A stretch of DNA of 25,997 nucleotides from a virus. The stretch spans positions 1-25,997 of the IMG/VR virus record IMGVR_UViG_3300013233_000579; one strand, written 5' to 3'. Under the pieces are notes generated by a model. The model saw nothing but the letters and a program-made list of their open reading frames with translations. It was not told the origin of the DNA and did no database searches. Shown here one piece after another: positions 1 through 8,911 of the stretch; positions within the stretch are counted from its first letter, which is position 1; the number at the start of each line of letters is the position of its first letter. The translations under genes and the position numbers were made by a program.

Positions 1-733
1 AGATGTAACCATATACTGCTACGCGGTTGAGCGTGTAGTCGGTTCGAGGGGCCATTATAACGGGTGCGGTGGTGCCGGCAAGGTAGTCCATTTCCTGGAT
101 GTGTGGGCCGGGGGTGGGGCCGGTTGCGCCGTAGGTGGAGGCGATGGGGATCAGGTCCATATCGACGTCTACGGAACGGTGTTTGGGGGTTGATCTTGTG
201 GTGATTTGGCCGCCGATGGAGGCGCGTTTATTGCCGGGGTCAATGACGGTTAAAGGCCAATTGAATGTGATTCCATGGCCGGGTTCGAATCTCGGACCAA
301 GCCACAGCGAGCCTATGGTTATGATGGCTTTTGCGGCCAGGGAGCCGGTGATTTGCCAGTAGCGGGCGGTGACCTCGGGCTCGATGCGGAGGAGGCTATG
401 GGAGGGTGCGCCAGGGACAACATACCGATCCAGTGCAACTGCCTGGTTGAGCTTTCCGGTGCCGGTCTGGGATGAGTCGCTGGCGGTGATTGTTACATTG
501 CCATCGGAGGTAACCACGTCGTGCCCGAGCAGGGCTATTACGCCGATTTGCTGTGATGTTGCGAGGTCCGCCTGCAACGTAATTGAGGTGTCTTCGACGA
601 TGAGGGAATTGGCCAGGGTTGGGTCTTGCACATTGGCGAGCGAGGTCAGGATGCCCTGAGCGGTGCCGTCGGTCTGGGACCATGCGAGGGTGGCCAGCGT
701 GGCGTGATTGATGTATGAGACGAATGCGGTCAT
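1..733 (-). CDS. Putative tail protein, 3' end missing (runs off left edge)
   Basis: An open frame begins at ATG 733 (MTAFVSYINHATL...) and stays open for about 244 codons to the left edge without a stop. The start lies one base after the stop of the preceding gene (stop at 735-737), so the two are almost certainly co-transcribed and translationally coupled. The protein is beta-rich in appearance (many T, S, V, I, G) with no signal peptide, membrane segment or catalytic motif that I can recognise. Lying two genes downstream of the tape measure, it is expected to be a tail-tip or minor tail protein of a siphovirus. The family is not recognised from sequence alone. Confidence is high that it is a gene, low for the exact role. 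Confidence 0.75.
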   Translation of the reverse strand, partial: MTAFVSYINHATLATLAWSQTDGTAQGILTSLANVQDPTLANSLIVEDTSITLQADLATSQQIGVIALLGHDVVTSDGNVTITASDSSQTGTGKLNQAVALDRYVVPGAPSHSLLRIEPEVTARYWQITGSLAAKAIITIGSLWLGPRFEPGHGITFNWPLTVIDPGNKRASIGGQITTRSTPKHRSVDVDMDLIPIASTYGATGPTPGPHIQEMDYLAGTTAPVIMAPRTDYTLNRVAVYGYI

Positions 734-734
734 G

Positions 735-2300
735 TCAGCCCCACAGTTCGAGTTCGGCGATGCCAGCGATGAGTTGGCTTCGGATGCCGGTGACCAAGAA
801 ATTGCGGCCGCCGATGGCTGGCTGGCCGAGTTCGTTGGTGATTGTGAGGCCGGCGGCGTCCTTGACCGTACCAATACCGATTACGTCTTGCGTATCGGAT
901 TCGACTGTGATTACATCGGCTATGTTTGCGGGGGAAAGGGTTGTGAGCGGGACGCGCATGGTCCAGCGCTGTGTGCCGACGAGAGAGTGCATATAGTCGA
1001 CCTCGAGTTGCCCTGTTGATATCGACGACAGGGTCGTCGGTATTGAGTCTGGCACTGCACCAGCATCTGATGCAGTGCCAGATTCGACGATGGAGAACTC
1101 GCGACTCAATCGGGCCCTATCCACTATAGAGACGGCGCCGGCTACGTCGCTGTCGCTCTGGACGGTAAAATTAGTACGTACGCCGAGCCTTGTTACGGCA
1201 TTTTTTATGCCCGCATAAGACGCGCTGACAGATCCGCCGATAACGCTATCATCGACAACGGCCACGCTCGCTACTGAGCCTGGGTCGACAATCCTCCTCG
1301 CAAATAACAGGCCAGACTGATCCATCCACCACGCGCCAGACACGCCAGCAACATGCATATCAATGAGATCTGACAGAGGCGTTGGGCGGTCGACGAATAG
1401 TTGATATCGATCTTGACTCGGGAACATTTGTTGCACTGCAGGGAGCTGAATGTCGTTCCCACCGTTGATGTTGTCTAGCAATTCCTGGCTGATATCAGCA
1501 GACGTCAGAGGCCCTGCGACGCCGTCCCATAAATTGACCATTTTTACGACCGCATTCCAGTGATTTCCGAGATCGAGCGACTGCGAGATGTCCTGACCAA
1601 TGTCGCAGGTCAACATGCCTGCCGGTTGGATGTTGAGATGAAATCCTCGAATACCGGATGAGTCTCCAGTGGCATCCCAGTCCCCTGATCCAGGGGCGTC
1701 ATTGCCGGCGACCAGCCCTTGGTCCAGAGCTATGCCCTGGTCGTATACAGCAGACAGTACTCCCTGAGCATGCCCGGCGGTATAGTCGAGGTTATTTGCA
1801 TCTATCAAGACTGGGGTGATATTGGACAACAACCCGATCGACACTGGATTTACACCGAGACCGGTATTTACATCAGGTATCGTGTCTCGCGGCAATAATA
1901 CGTCGAGCAATCGCGATTTGTCGCGCAGCGACAACAACACGTTTCCGGAAGATATTTCAATGCCGTCTGTTTGGCCTGCAAAGACAATTGTCCACAAGGA
2001 ATATTGTGCGGGATCCGTGCCGCTTCTGATGATTATTTTCCTGCCGTCCCAGGATTCGTATTGCCAGCCTGCTAGCGCATTGTCAACATTCGATGCTGTG
2101 ATTTTTCCCCAACTTGAAACGGATCGTTTGCGCGGAAGGACGGTTGAGCCGAGTTGCTGGTTTAGTTCAATCTCGCCGGCGATGCGGCCGTCGAAATACT
2201 GCCATGGCGGTGTGGCGGAGGCGTCGGTTGTGAAGCCAGCGCTTGCGACGTAGTGGGCCGGATCGGTGGCCGTGGCTGCGATTTCGATTGCGATTATCAT
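735..2300 (-). CDS. Putative tail-tip/hub structural protein (521 aa)
   Basis: A 521-residue protein starting at ATG 2300, whose first bases overlap the stop codon of the preceding gene (ATGA). The N-terminal 130 residues contain the pattern GKITASNVDNAL...DGRKIIIRSG...SLRDKSRLLD, which is a familiar style in tail-tip proteins of Mu-like siphoviruses. The rest is a long beta-type protein with residues such as WWMDQSGLLFARR near position 330. It has no signal peptide or enzyme motif. Its position directly after the tape measure and a small protein suggests a distal tail or hub component. The assignment is from context and style, not from a motif. Confidence 0.7.
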   Translation of the reverse strand: MIIAIEIAATATDPAHYVASAGFTTDASATPPWQYFDGRIAGEIELNQQLGSTVLPRKRSVSSWGKITASNVDNALAGWQYESWDGRKIIIRSGTDPAQYSLWTIVFAGQTDGIEISSGNVLLSLRDKSRLLDVLLPRDTIPDVNTGLGVNPVSIGLLSNITPVLIDANNLDYTAGHAQGVLSAVYDQGIALDQGLVAGNDAPGSGDWDATGDSSGIRGFHLNIQPAGMLTCDIGQDISQSLDLGNHWNAVVKMVNLWDGVAGPLTSADISQELLDNINGGNDIQLPAVQQMFPSQDRYQLFVDRPTPLSDLIDMHVAGVSGAWWMDQSGLLFARRIVDPGSVASVAVVDDSVIGGSVSASYAGIKNAVTRLGVRTNFTVQSDSDVAGAVSIVDRARLSREFSIVESGTASDAGAVPDSIPTTLSSISTGQLEVDYMHSLVGTQRWTMRVPLTTLSPANIADVITVESDTQDVIGIGTVKDAAGLTITNELGQPAIGGRNFLVTGIRSQLIAGIAELELWG

Positions 2301-2746
2301 CCCGCTGCCTGGACCATGATGGAAAAAACGGAAATGTCCCTCGTGCCACCCGTGTTGTTGTGAAACACGATGGTCGTATCCGCTGATTTTTCAAATCCGA
2401 TATGTGTCGCTTGAGGGGTCGATGATAATTCCGATCTGGACCCTTGCAACATGAGCGTTATGGTGAGTTTGTTGTGGAATAACATCGCCCACTCACCATT
2501 CTGCCCACCATTAGTTGACGCTATTATTATGCCTCTAGAAGGCACTGTAATATTTGCAGATGCTGCGTTGGCTATAGATTGTTGCAACAGAGCGTCGACA
2601 GAGCCGCCGCCGCTGAAGCTTAGAGGGCCGAGCGGTATGTCACTAGGGATGCCCTTGTGGTCTTTGCCGTCAGACGATTCTATATATATTACAGCACCTG
2701 CCGCATCGGCCGGTGTGATCTGTTGGTATGTGCTTAATCTTGGCAT
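2297..2746 (-). CDS. Small phage structural protein, tail-tip associated (149 aa)
   Basis: The start is ATG 2746 with AGAGG ten bases upstream, which overlaps the tape-measure stop codon. The N-terminus (MPRLSTYQQITPADAAGAVI) resembles the leading segment of phage tail-fibre or receptor-tip proteins that handle small repeated attachment units. The remainder is serine, threonine and glycine rich with beta-strand-like alternation and ends in SIMVQAAG. No membrane or catalytic motif is visible. Its position between the tape measure and the large tail-tip gene makes a minor tail or adsorption role likely. The function is inferred from position only. Confidence 0.6.
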   Translation of the reverse strand: MPRLSTYQQITPADAAGAVIYIESSDGKDHKGIPSDIPLGPLSFSGGGSVDALLQQSIANAASANITVPSRGIIIASTNGGQNGEWAMLFHNKLTITLMLQGSRSELSSTPQATHIGFEKSADTTIVFHNNTGGTRDISVFSIMVQAAG

Positions 2747-2751
2747 GATAA

Positions 2752-5700
2752 TTACCTCTGTAATGCAGCAATTGCGTTGGTCTGGCGCGTCGTTGCGTCT
2801 GCTATTTTGTCGCCCACGGTAACGGCCAGGAGGCGCGTTTCGGCGGCAAGAATATTGATCTGCCGGATAGTCTCGTCGGCTTGTTCAGCGCTGGGCGGCG
2901 GCACGGGCGGGATCACTGGTATGGGCTTGATCGGACCTGTCGTGCCGAGGCCCAGTGGTTTTGGCAGCGGCACGAACGGGATCACGTTGGATGGCCCAGA
3001 AGGTTGCGGCAGCGGGCCTACGAATTGCCCGCCTGGGAACTGCGGAAGGCCAGTGGGATCGGTATTGGCTATGATCTGGCGCAGCAGGTCGTTTGCGGTG
3101 CCCTGGGCGTTGACTACTTGGCCGAGGAGGTCGATGTCCTGGGTGACGCTGGGGAGCACGTTTTTGAAGAAGGGCGCGAGTTGATCCCTCAGGTCTGGCG
3201 CGAGCGCATTGACCGCCGTCTCCAAGATGTCTAGCGAGCTGGTAGCATCAGCAGACGTCACAGCAGTCTCTACTGCACGTAGGAGAGGCGTCAGGGTCGT
3301 ACCGATGTCAGGAGGCAGGCCGGCTATCCGGGATTCAAGCGAATCGTTTATCAAGCTGTTGGCATCGCGGATGCTGCCCAGGTCTACACCGAGGCGGCCG
3401 GCCAGACCAGACAGGTTCGCGCCCAGGGTCTGGGCGACGTCGGCGAGTGAAAGCGTGGTAGATAGTGTGAGGTCTTCCAGGTTGACGCCGAGTGCGGCGA
3501 CGAAATCCTGGAGGGGCACGCCCAGATCGTGTGCCAGATCGAGGATCGACTGCCCTGTCGCATCGGCCAGATCACGCAGATTCGCAGCAAGCGACAGGGC
3601 TATATCGCGTTCCTGGCTGGCACGTTGCTGCGCCAGCAGACGATCGCGCTCGGCTATCAATGCCGCCAGGTCCTCGGCGTTGACTGTGCCTCCCGTCTGC
3701 GGCCCGAGGCCGATATTGGCGCCCACGCCTGTCCTCGCTGCGCCGGCGTCTGTGATGCCTCGTAATGCGCCCGTCACCCGGGTAAAAATGTCCTGGAAAC
3801 CGCCGCTACTGGCGAAGAAATCACGCGCCTGGCCGAGGAATGCCTGAGCCACCTGGGGCAGCTTGTTGATGGCCGCGGCGTCGCCGCCCTGGGCGGCTTT
3901 GAGGGTTTCGTCGAATTGGCGCTTGGCTTCGTCGAGGCGCTGGCGCGGGGTCAGGGGCGACAGGTTGCCGAGCACCAAGGAATCGAGGAAATCCTTGATG
4001 CGCTGGATGTTGGCCAGCTCCTGGCCGAGCTGGGTGGTACGGGCCTGGCCGATGCCGGATATGCTGTTGCGCTGGGCTGTGTCTATTGCATTGATCTGGT
4101 CGTTGATCTGGCTCAGGCGGTCGGTGCCAAATAGTTGGTCGATCTGGCTGCTGACGGTGTCGGTCAGGGCGGCGATCAGGGCCTCGGCGCGCTGGGCGGC
4201 GAGTTGCTGGATCTGGGCGAGGTCGGACTGGCTGGCGCCGAGTGCTATGGCTGCCCGTGTGGTGTCGTTCATCTTGCGGGCGATGTCGCGCATTCCGCGC
4301 TGGAAATCGGTCAGGCGGTTGGCGTCCAGGGCGTCGGTTACGCCTTGTAGCAGGTCGGCGAGGTCCGCGGCACGGGCCTGTGTCAGCTCGCGGATCTGGC
4401 CGCTCTCCAAGGCGCGAATGCGGGCCAGCTCTTCTTCGGATGCGCCCAGATCCGTGGCACGTTGCAGGGTGTCTGCGGTGGCGCGCTGGATGCGCAGGAC
4501 CGCGGCTTCGTAGTCCGATAGCCCGAGATCTTGTAGGCTATTTCCTACACCGCGCAGCAGGCCGGCGAGGTCTTTCTGGCGCTGGATCTCGTCGGCCGTG
4601 AGCTGGCCTGTGGTGCCCAGGGCGTCGTTGAGTTGGCCTTGCAGGTCTACGACCACGCCGAGGGCTTGTGCTGCCTGCAGCCACTGCACGACGGCATCCG
4701 GGGCTAAGTCTCCGGCCAGGGCGGTCTCGAACGCGGCGCGGAATTGATCCTTGGTGGTGTCGGCGGCGAGGCCGAGGGCTGCGAGCTGGCTTTCCAGGGC
4801 CGGGCGCAGCGCTTCGATCTGTGATTGGAGCAATTCCGTGTTGCTGAAAAAGCTGGTGAAATAGCTCTGCCACAGCGACGCTGCATTGTCGATCCCGCCG
4901 GCGGCGTCGGCGATGTCGGAGGCGAAGCGCACCAGCATTTCGCGGGTGCCGTCGAATGCGATGCCGGCGGTGTTGAGCGCGGCTTCGTAAAGGGCGGTGG
5001 CGGCGGTGAGGCGGTCATACACCTGGGCCAATGTCTCGCCTTCCTTGCGCAGTTGCTCGGATATCCGCAGGTTGGCTGCTAAAGTCGTGTCCGGGCCCAG
5101 CAGCGCGGTGCCTGCTGTCACGCGTGAGCGGATATCCAGGGCGGTGCTGAGCGTTGCAATCTGCGCTTCCAGATCGCCACCGAACGCGTGTATGGCATCA
5201 CGGATTGGGTTGACCACCCGGGGTACGTCAATGGAGGCGATCTCGCCACCGAAATCGCGCAAGAGCGCCACCGTGCCGTCCACCACGTCAAAACTGCTCA
5301 CGATCGCGTCGAAGCGATCCTGCAGTATGTTTGCGAGTGTTATATCTCCTTTCTTGAACTGCTGCACCAAGCCGTCGAGCGCACCAGAAACGCTGGCGAT
5401 TTCGTCGGGCGTCAGAAATTCTGCTATCGATGCATCAAACGCCTGCAGCGCGTCGATGATCTGCTGTTGGATGTCATCCGTTATCCGTCTGAAATCGATG
5501 CCTACAAGACCCAATCCAGTCGCGAATACAGATTCTCTGCCGGTGGCTTCCGAACCCGATCCCACGCGAACGCGAGGTGTTTTTCCGCGCCCGAACAGGC
5601 CACCAATCGCACCGATGATCCCGCCGATCAGGGCGCCAAAACCACCGCCTATTTGCCCGCCTACCTGTGCGCCTGTTGCGCCTCCGCGTATCGGTCCCTG

Positions 5701-8124
5701 GCCGATGCCCAGACGACCCAATGCACTGTCCGAGTTGACGCCGCCCACCCGACCTCCGCCGATGCCAAAATCACTGTTTTGCCCCGAGCCGCCGATAAAA
5801 TCAACACCGTTAAATGCTCCGAACCCGCCTTGTATATCCTGGCTGGCACGGCCGAACTCATCGACCAAACTACGCAGGCTGAACTGCCCATCACGGAAAA
5901 ACTGTTCCCACATGTCTGCGCCAGCGCCTGAGAAATCATCCATGGTGCGCTTCATCTCTTCTTCGGAATCGCTCAAGCACTGGGCTACTTCCGTCGTCGA
6001 TTTACAACCAGCATCCTTGGTATCGGCAAAGTCGTTTTGCAGGTCAGACAGCGTGGTGCGGAGTTTGAATAACTGCCGTACTTCAGCCTCGGTGGCTTTG
6101 GCGTTGAACTGGCTGCCGGCAGCCATTGCGAGTGCTGCTCGGCGAGCGACTTCGCGGGCGATGGCCAATTCGCGTACGGCATCCGCGCCTTTGAGTTGTG
6201 CGATGATATCGGCCTGCAGCGTGCGGATTTCCTCAGCAGTCGATATGATCAGGTTTACGGATGCTTCTTTTGCTGCGCGCAATACGCGAGCTTTTTCTCG
6301 CAGCGCGGCTGTTGCGGCAGTGGTGGCTGCGGTTTCTTTTACTTGTGCCGAGCGCAATGCCGTGAGTTGGCGCTGCAGCTTGATGTTGGGGTCGAACAGA
6401 GCGTTAATGGCTTTTCGTTGTTTGTCGGTGGTCGCTGCATCTAGCGCTTTTTGACGGTCCAGCTCTAGTATTTGCGTCTTTGTTTTTCCGAAAACCTCGA
6501 TTGCGCGCTGCAGCGTGTCTGCTTGCTCTCGCATAGCGACTACTGCATCTTTAGTGATGCCTGAAGCTGCGGCAGTGGCCTTTATTTCAGCCTTTATTTG
6601 TTTTGCCAGGGTCTTGGTCGCCTTGCTTGCCAGGTCGGCGCTGATCTCATAATCGACCAAGCCGTCGATATTGGCGTCTATGGCTTTTTTGGCCGCGTTG
6701 GTTTCGCCGCGCAGGCGTTTGATCGCATCGGACAGGCTTTCCGATCGAACCGTGCCTGCGCGCAGCCTGTCGGCGAGTGCCTGTGTTGCAGCTGCTACTT
6801 TCTCCGAGCCTAAACTCTGTGCTTTGGCAATAAAGTCAAGCACGTCTGCCATCTTCGATTTGATCGACCCAATAAACAGCTCGAACCCCTTGCTCATCGC
6901 TGCAACGGCGACGTTGAAACCGAACTTCATTTCTTCCCAGGCTTTAAGCAAACCATCGACCAGCGCCAACCCAGCAAGCCGAGCCTGAAGAAACTGGTCG
7001 CGCAATATAGCACCGCCCTGCCATCCGGCGATACCCGCAAAGACGACCAACGCTGCACCATTCAGCGTCGTAAATGCGAGTGTAGCGGAACGTGCGGCTG
7101 TCGCTGTCGCAGTAATGCCAAGCTCTGCTGCGATAGACCTAGACACAAGCACTGACAGGGCGCTGGACAACAGTCTCGTCGCCAACGCAGCGCCCCTTGT
7201 GGCCAGCGCATAAGCAATCACTACCTTTGTCGCCCTGATTGCCACATCGATTATGGCGTCCAGATTCTGAGCGATGCTCTGAATGATGTCTGCCAGTTCC
7301 CTACTCGCCCCTGACGCCTGACTGGCCTGGCCGATGAACCGTTCCCAGGCGTTGCTGAGCTGGGTGACCGAGCGTTCAACGGTTAGCGGCAGCTTGCTGA
7401 ACTGTTCACCGATCACCTGCGCCTGCTGGGTCAATGCATCGATGATGATCTTGGTAGTCAGCTGGCCTTGGTTCGCCATTTTGCGCAGGGTGCCGATGTT
7501 GACGTTGAGGCTGTCTGTGAGCGCCTGGACGATGCGGGGAGACTGTTCCATTACAGAGCGGAATTCGTCGCCGCGCAACACGCCGGACGCCAGGGCCTGG
7601 CTGAGTTGGATGACGGTGTTGCGCGCTTCGGCGCCTGTGGCGCCGGATACGGCGAATGCCTGATTGATGGTTTCAGCGACGGCTACGGATTTTTCGACAT
7701 TGCCGTCCAGCGCACGGGCCAGGCGTTGGAATAGCGTTGTAGTGGCTTCGAGCGATGTGGACGTGCGCTGGCTGACGGCGAAAACGCCTTTCTGGGCCGC
7801 AACAAAATCCTCGGCGCTGCGGGTGGAAATCTTGATGCGTGCCGATAGATTGGCGTATTGATCGGCATTGCGTATCAGGCCGCGGACCGCGCCCAGGCCT
7901 GCTTGCGCGCCGATGAATCCAAGCACCAGGCGTTTGGCGGACTGTAGTTGTTTTTCTAGCCCTGAAACGCCTTTGGACGCCTTGTTAAATCCGCGTTGTG
8001 CTTTGCTGCCGGCGGCGTCGGATGTATTGCCCAGGCCGATGATGTCGCCCTTGACTTTGATCACTTCGGCCTTGAGGCCGCTGCCGTCCGCTTTGAGGCG
8101 TAATGTGACTACCGGGTCGCTCAT
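2752..8124 (-). CDS. Tail tape measure protein (1790 aa)
   Basis: This protein spans the tail lumen and sets tail length. Residues about 60-265 form the classic tape-measure domain, including SQALASGVLRGDEFRSVMEQ and the QLSNAWERFIGQ exit. Hydrophobic segments follow at about 300-375, typical of the part that helps DNA cross the inner membrane. Residues 701-765 (two Cys, then MDDFSGAGADMWEQFFRDG) resemble the region that normally lies near the C-terminus of such proteins, and a Gly-rich hydrophobic stretch follows at 780-846. About 940 more residues come after it, with a 69-residue tandem repeat, LGV-type pseudo-repeats (1528-1585) and a Pro-rich linker (about 1689-1747). ATG 8124 has only a weak AGATAAG upstream. 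At 1790 residues it is much longer than the lambda tape measure. Confidence 0.95.
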   Translation of the reverse strand: MSDPVVTLRLKADGSGLKAEVIKVKGDIIGLGNTSDAAGSKAQRGFNKASKGVSGLEKQLQSAKRLVLGFIGAQAGLGAVRGLIRNADQYANLSARIKISTRSAEDFVAAQKGVFAVSQRTSTSLEATTTLFQRLARALDGNVEKSVAVAETINQAFAVSGATGAEARNTVIQLSQALASGVLRGDEFRSVMEQSPRIVQALTDSLNVNIGTLRKMANQGQLTTKIIIDALTQQAQVIGEQFSKLPLTVERSVTQLSNAWERFIGQASQASGASRELADIIQSIAQNLDAIIDVAIRATKVVIAYALATRGAALATRLLSSALSVLVSRSIAAELGITATATAARSATLAFTTLNGAALVVFAGIAGWQGGAILRDQFLQARLAGLALVDGLLKAWEEMKFGFNVAVAAMSKGFELFIGSIKSKMADVLDFIAKAQSLGSEKVAAATQALADRLRAGTVRSESLSDAIKRLRGETNAAKKAIDANIDGLVDYEISADLASKATKTLAKQIKAEIKATAAASGITKDAVVAMREQADTLQRAIEVFGKTKTQILELDRQKALDAATTDKQRKAINALFDPNIKLQRQLTALRSAQVKETAATTAATAALREKARVLRAAKEASVNLIISTAEEIRTLQADIIAQLKGADAVRELAIAREVARRAALAMAAGSQFNAKATEAEVRQLFKLRTTLSDLQNDFADTKDAGCKSTTEVAQCLSDSEEEMKRTMDDFSGAGADMWEQFFRDGQFSLRSLVDEFGRASQDIQGGFGAFNGVDFIGGSGQNSDFGIGGGRVGGVNSDSALGRLGIGQGPIRGGATGAQVGGQIGGGFGALIGGIIGAIGGLFGRGKTPRVRVGSGSEATGRESVFATGLGLVGIDFRRITDDIQQQIIDALQAFDASIAEFLTPDEIASVSGALDGLVQQFKKGDITLANILQDRFDAIVSSFDVVDGTVALLRDFGGEIASIDVPRVVNPIRDAIHAFGGDLEAQIATLSTALDIRSRVTAGTALLGPDTTLAANLRISEQLRKEGETLAQVYDRLTAATALYEAALNTAGIAFDGTREMLVRFASDIADAAGGIDNAASLWQSYFTSFFSNTELLQSQIEALRPALESQLAALGLAADTTKDQFRAAFETALAGDLAPDAVVQWLQAAQALGVVVDLQGQLNDALGTTGQLTADEIQRQKDLAGLLRGVGNSLQDLGLSDYEAAVLRIQRATADTLQRATDLGASEEELARIRALESGQIRELTQARAADLADLLQGVTDALDANRLTDFQRGMRDIARKMNDTTRAAIALGASQSDLAQIQQLAAQRAEALIAALTDTVSSQIDQLFGTDRLSQINDQINAIDTAQRNSISGIGQARTTQLGQELANIQRIKDFLDSLVLGNLSPLTPRQRLDEAKRQFDETLKAAQGGDAAAINKLPQVAQAFLGQARDFFASSGGFQDIFTRVTGALRGITDAGAARTGVGANIGLGPQTGGTVNAEDLAALIAERDRLLAQQRASQERDIALSLAANLRDLADATGQSILDLAHDLGVPLQDFVAALGVNLEDLTLSTTLSLADVAQTLGANLSGLAGRLGVDLGSIRDANSLINDSLESRIAGLPPDIGTTLTPLLRAVETAVTSADATSSLDILETAVNALAPDLRDQLAPFFKNVLPSVTQDIDLLGQVVNAQGTANDLLRQIIANTDPTGLPQFPGGQFVGPLPQPSGPSNVIPFVPLPKPLGLGTTGPIKPIPVIPPVPPPSAEQADETIRQINILAAETRLLAVTVGDKIADATTRQTNAIAALQR
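3370..3543 (-). repeat. LGV-type pseudo-repeats inside the tape measure
   Basis: Residues 1528-1585 contain four related units: LAHDLGVPLQDF, VAALGVNLEDL, VAQTLGANLSGL and AGRLGVDLGSI. The spacing of hydrophobic residues suggests short amphipathic helices. Similar helical units occur in other long tape-measure proteins. Confidence 0.55.
4159..4572 (-). repeat. Tandem 69-residue repeat inside the tape measure
   Basis: Residues 1185-1253 and 1254-1322 of the tape measure align end to end. DLAGLLRGV, LSDYEAAVLRIQRA, DLGASEEELARIRAL in the first copy match DLADLLQGV, LTDFQRGMRDIARK, ALGASQSDLAQIQQL in the second. The copies are diverged, so this is an old duplication. It is predicted to be alpha-helical. 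Confidence 0.7.
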
Positions 8125-8152
8125 TACTTATCTGCGTGGCTGGTGAGTGGAT

Positions 8153-8174
8153 GCGGCGCCATGGTAGGCGCCGC
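8153..8174 (-). other. 8-bp perfect hairpin between lipoprotein and tape-measure genes
   Basis: GCGGCGCC and GGCGCCGC form a perfect 8-bp stem around a 6-base loop in the 64-base gap between the two genes. No T-run follows on either strand, so it is not a standard intrinsic terminator. It could protect an RNA 3' end or damp read-through into the tape measure. Confidence 0.6.
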
Positions 8175-8188
8175 TGCTTGTTGCCCGA

Positions 8189-8911
8189 TTACGGCGGCGG
8201 TGGATCCGCGGGTGGCGGGGGTGGCGGCGTTACCGGGTTGTCGTGTCGGTTATCGTTGTCACGGTTGGATCCATTGTCGTGGCTGTGATCATCCACGCTG
8301 TGATCATCGATGCTGTGGTCGTCCGTATCACCGACGCGCCCGCTCTGTCCGGACAGGTCGTCATTGCCCACGTCTTTACCGTCCGACTCTATGCGACCGC
8401 TGTTCTGGTTTTGCTGATTGCCGGCGATGCGTGGACCATCACCATTTGCGTCACCGATTACCGCGTGATCGCCAATATGCGTGCCGGAATCGATCTGGCT
8501 GTCATGCCGATCCACGGTTCGCACGCTGCGGTTGCTGCTGTCGTTAAACGAATCGCGGTAGGTGGGCCGGCCGAGTTCGTTGACTGCCTTGTAGAGCACT
8601 GCACCGGTAATTACATTCGAGATTGCAGCGCTGCCCTCTCGAATCATCGACCCTACTGTTTCATGTTGCATTGGGCGGATTGAGGTATCCGCCACCTTAC
8701 TGCCTCCGCAGCGCACGGACAGTTCGTGCACGCCTTTCAGTTCGATGGTTTCGCCGGGGTTGGCGGCGAGCGTGAAACAGGGCGCGCTTGCCGCCTCTGC
8801 CTGTGCGCGTGCGGTGTTGGCCTGGGCATTGTAATAGGCTGTTTCTGCTTCCGGGCTGATGCTGGCACAGCCGGCAAAGACTGCGACCAAGATAAAAATC
8901 AGGATTCTCAT
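8189..8911 (-). CDS. Signal-peptide lipoprotein with His/Asp-rich and polyproline tail (240 aa)
   Basis: The start ATG 8911 overlaps the stop of the tail-chaperone extension frame (ATGA). Residues 1-15 are a lipoprotein signal (MRILIFILVAVFAGC) with lipid attachment predicted at Cys15, and Ala at the next position favours the outer membrane. Residues 20-45 are Ala-rich. Residues 195-225 are a low-complexity His/Asp segment built on repeated DDHS units, and the chain ends in a polyproline tail (TPPPPPPADPPPP). An exported lipoprotein is out of place between the tail chaperone and the tape measure. It could act on the cell surface during infection, for instance in superinfection exclusion, but nothing in the sequence proves this. 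Confidence 0.8.
   Translation of the reverse strand: MRILIFILVAVFAGCASISPEAETAYYNAQANTARAQAEAASAPCFTLAANPGETIELKGVHELSVRCGGSKVADTSIRPMQHETVGSMIREGSAAISNVITGAVLYKAVNELGRPTYRDSFNDSSNRSVRTVDRHDSQIDSGTHIGDHAVIGDANGDGPRIAGNQQNQNSGRIESDGKDVGNDDLSGQSGRVGDTDDHSIDDHSVDDHSHDNGSNRDNDNRHDNPVTPPPPPPADPPPP

Noticed and set aside
4997-6454. Plus-strand open frame of 485 codons opposite the tape measure
   Set aside because: Ser/Arg/Pro-rich low-complexity translation without domains, antisense to a clear tape-measure gene.
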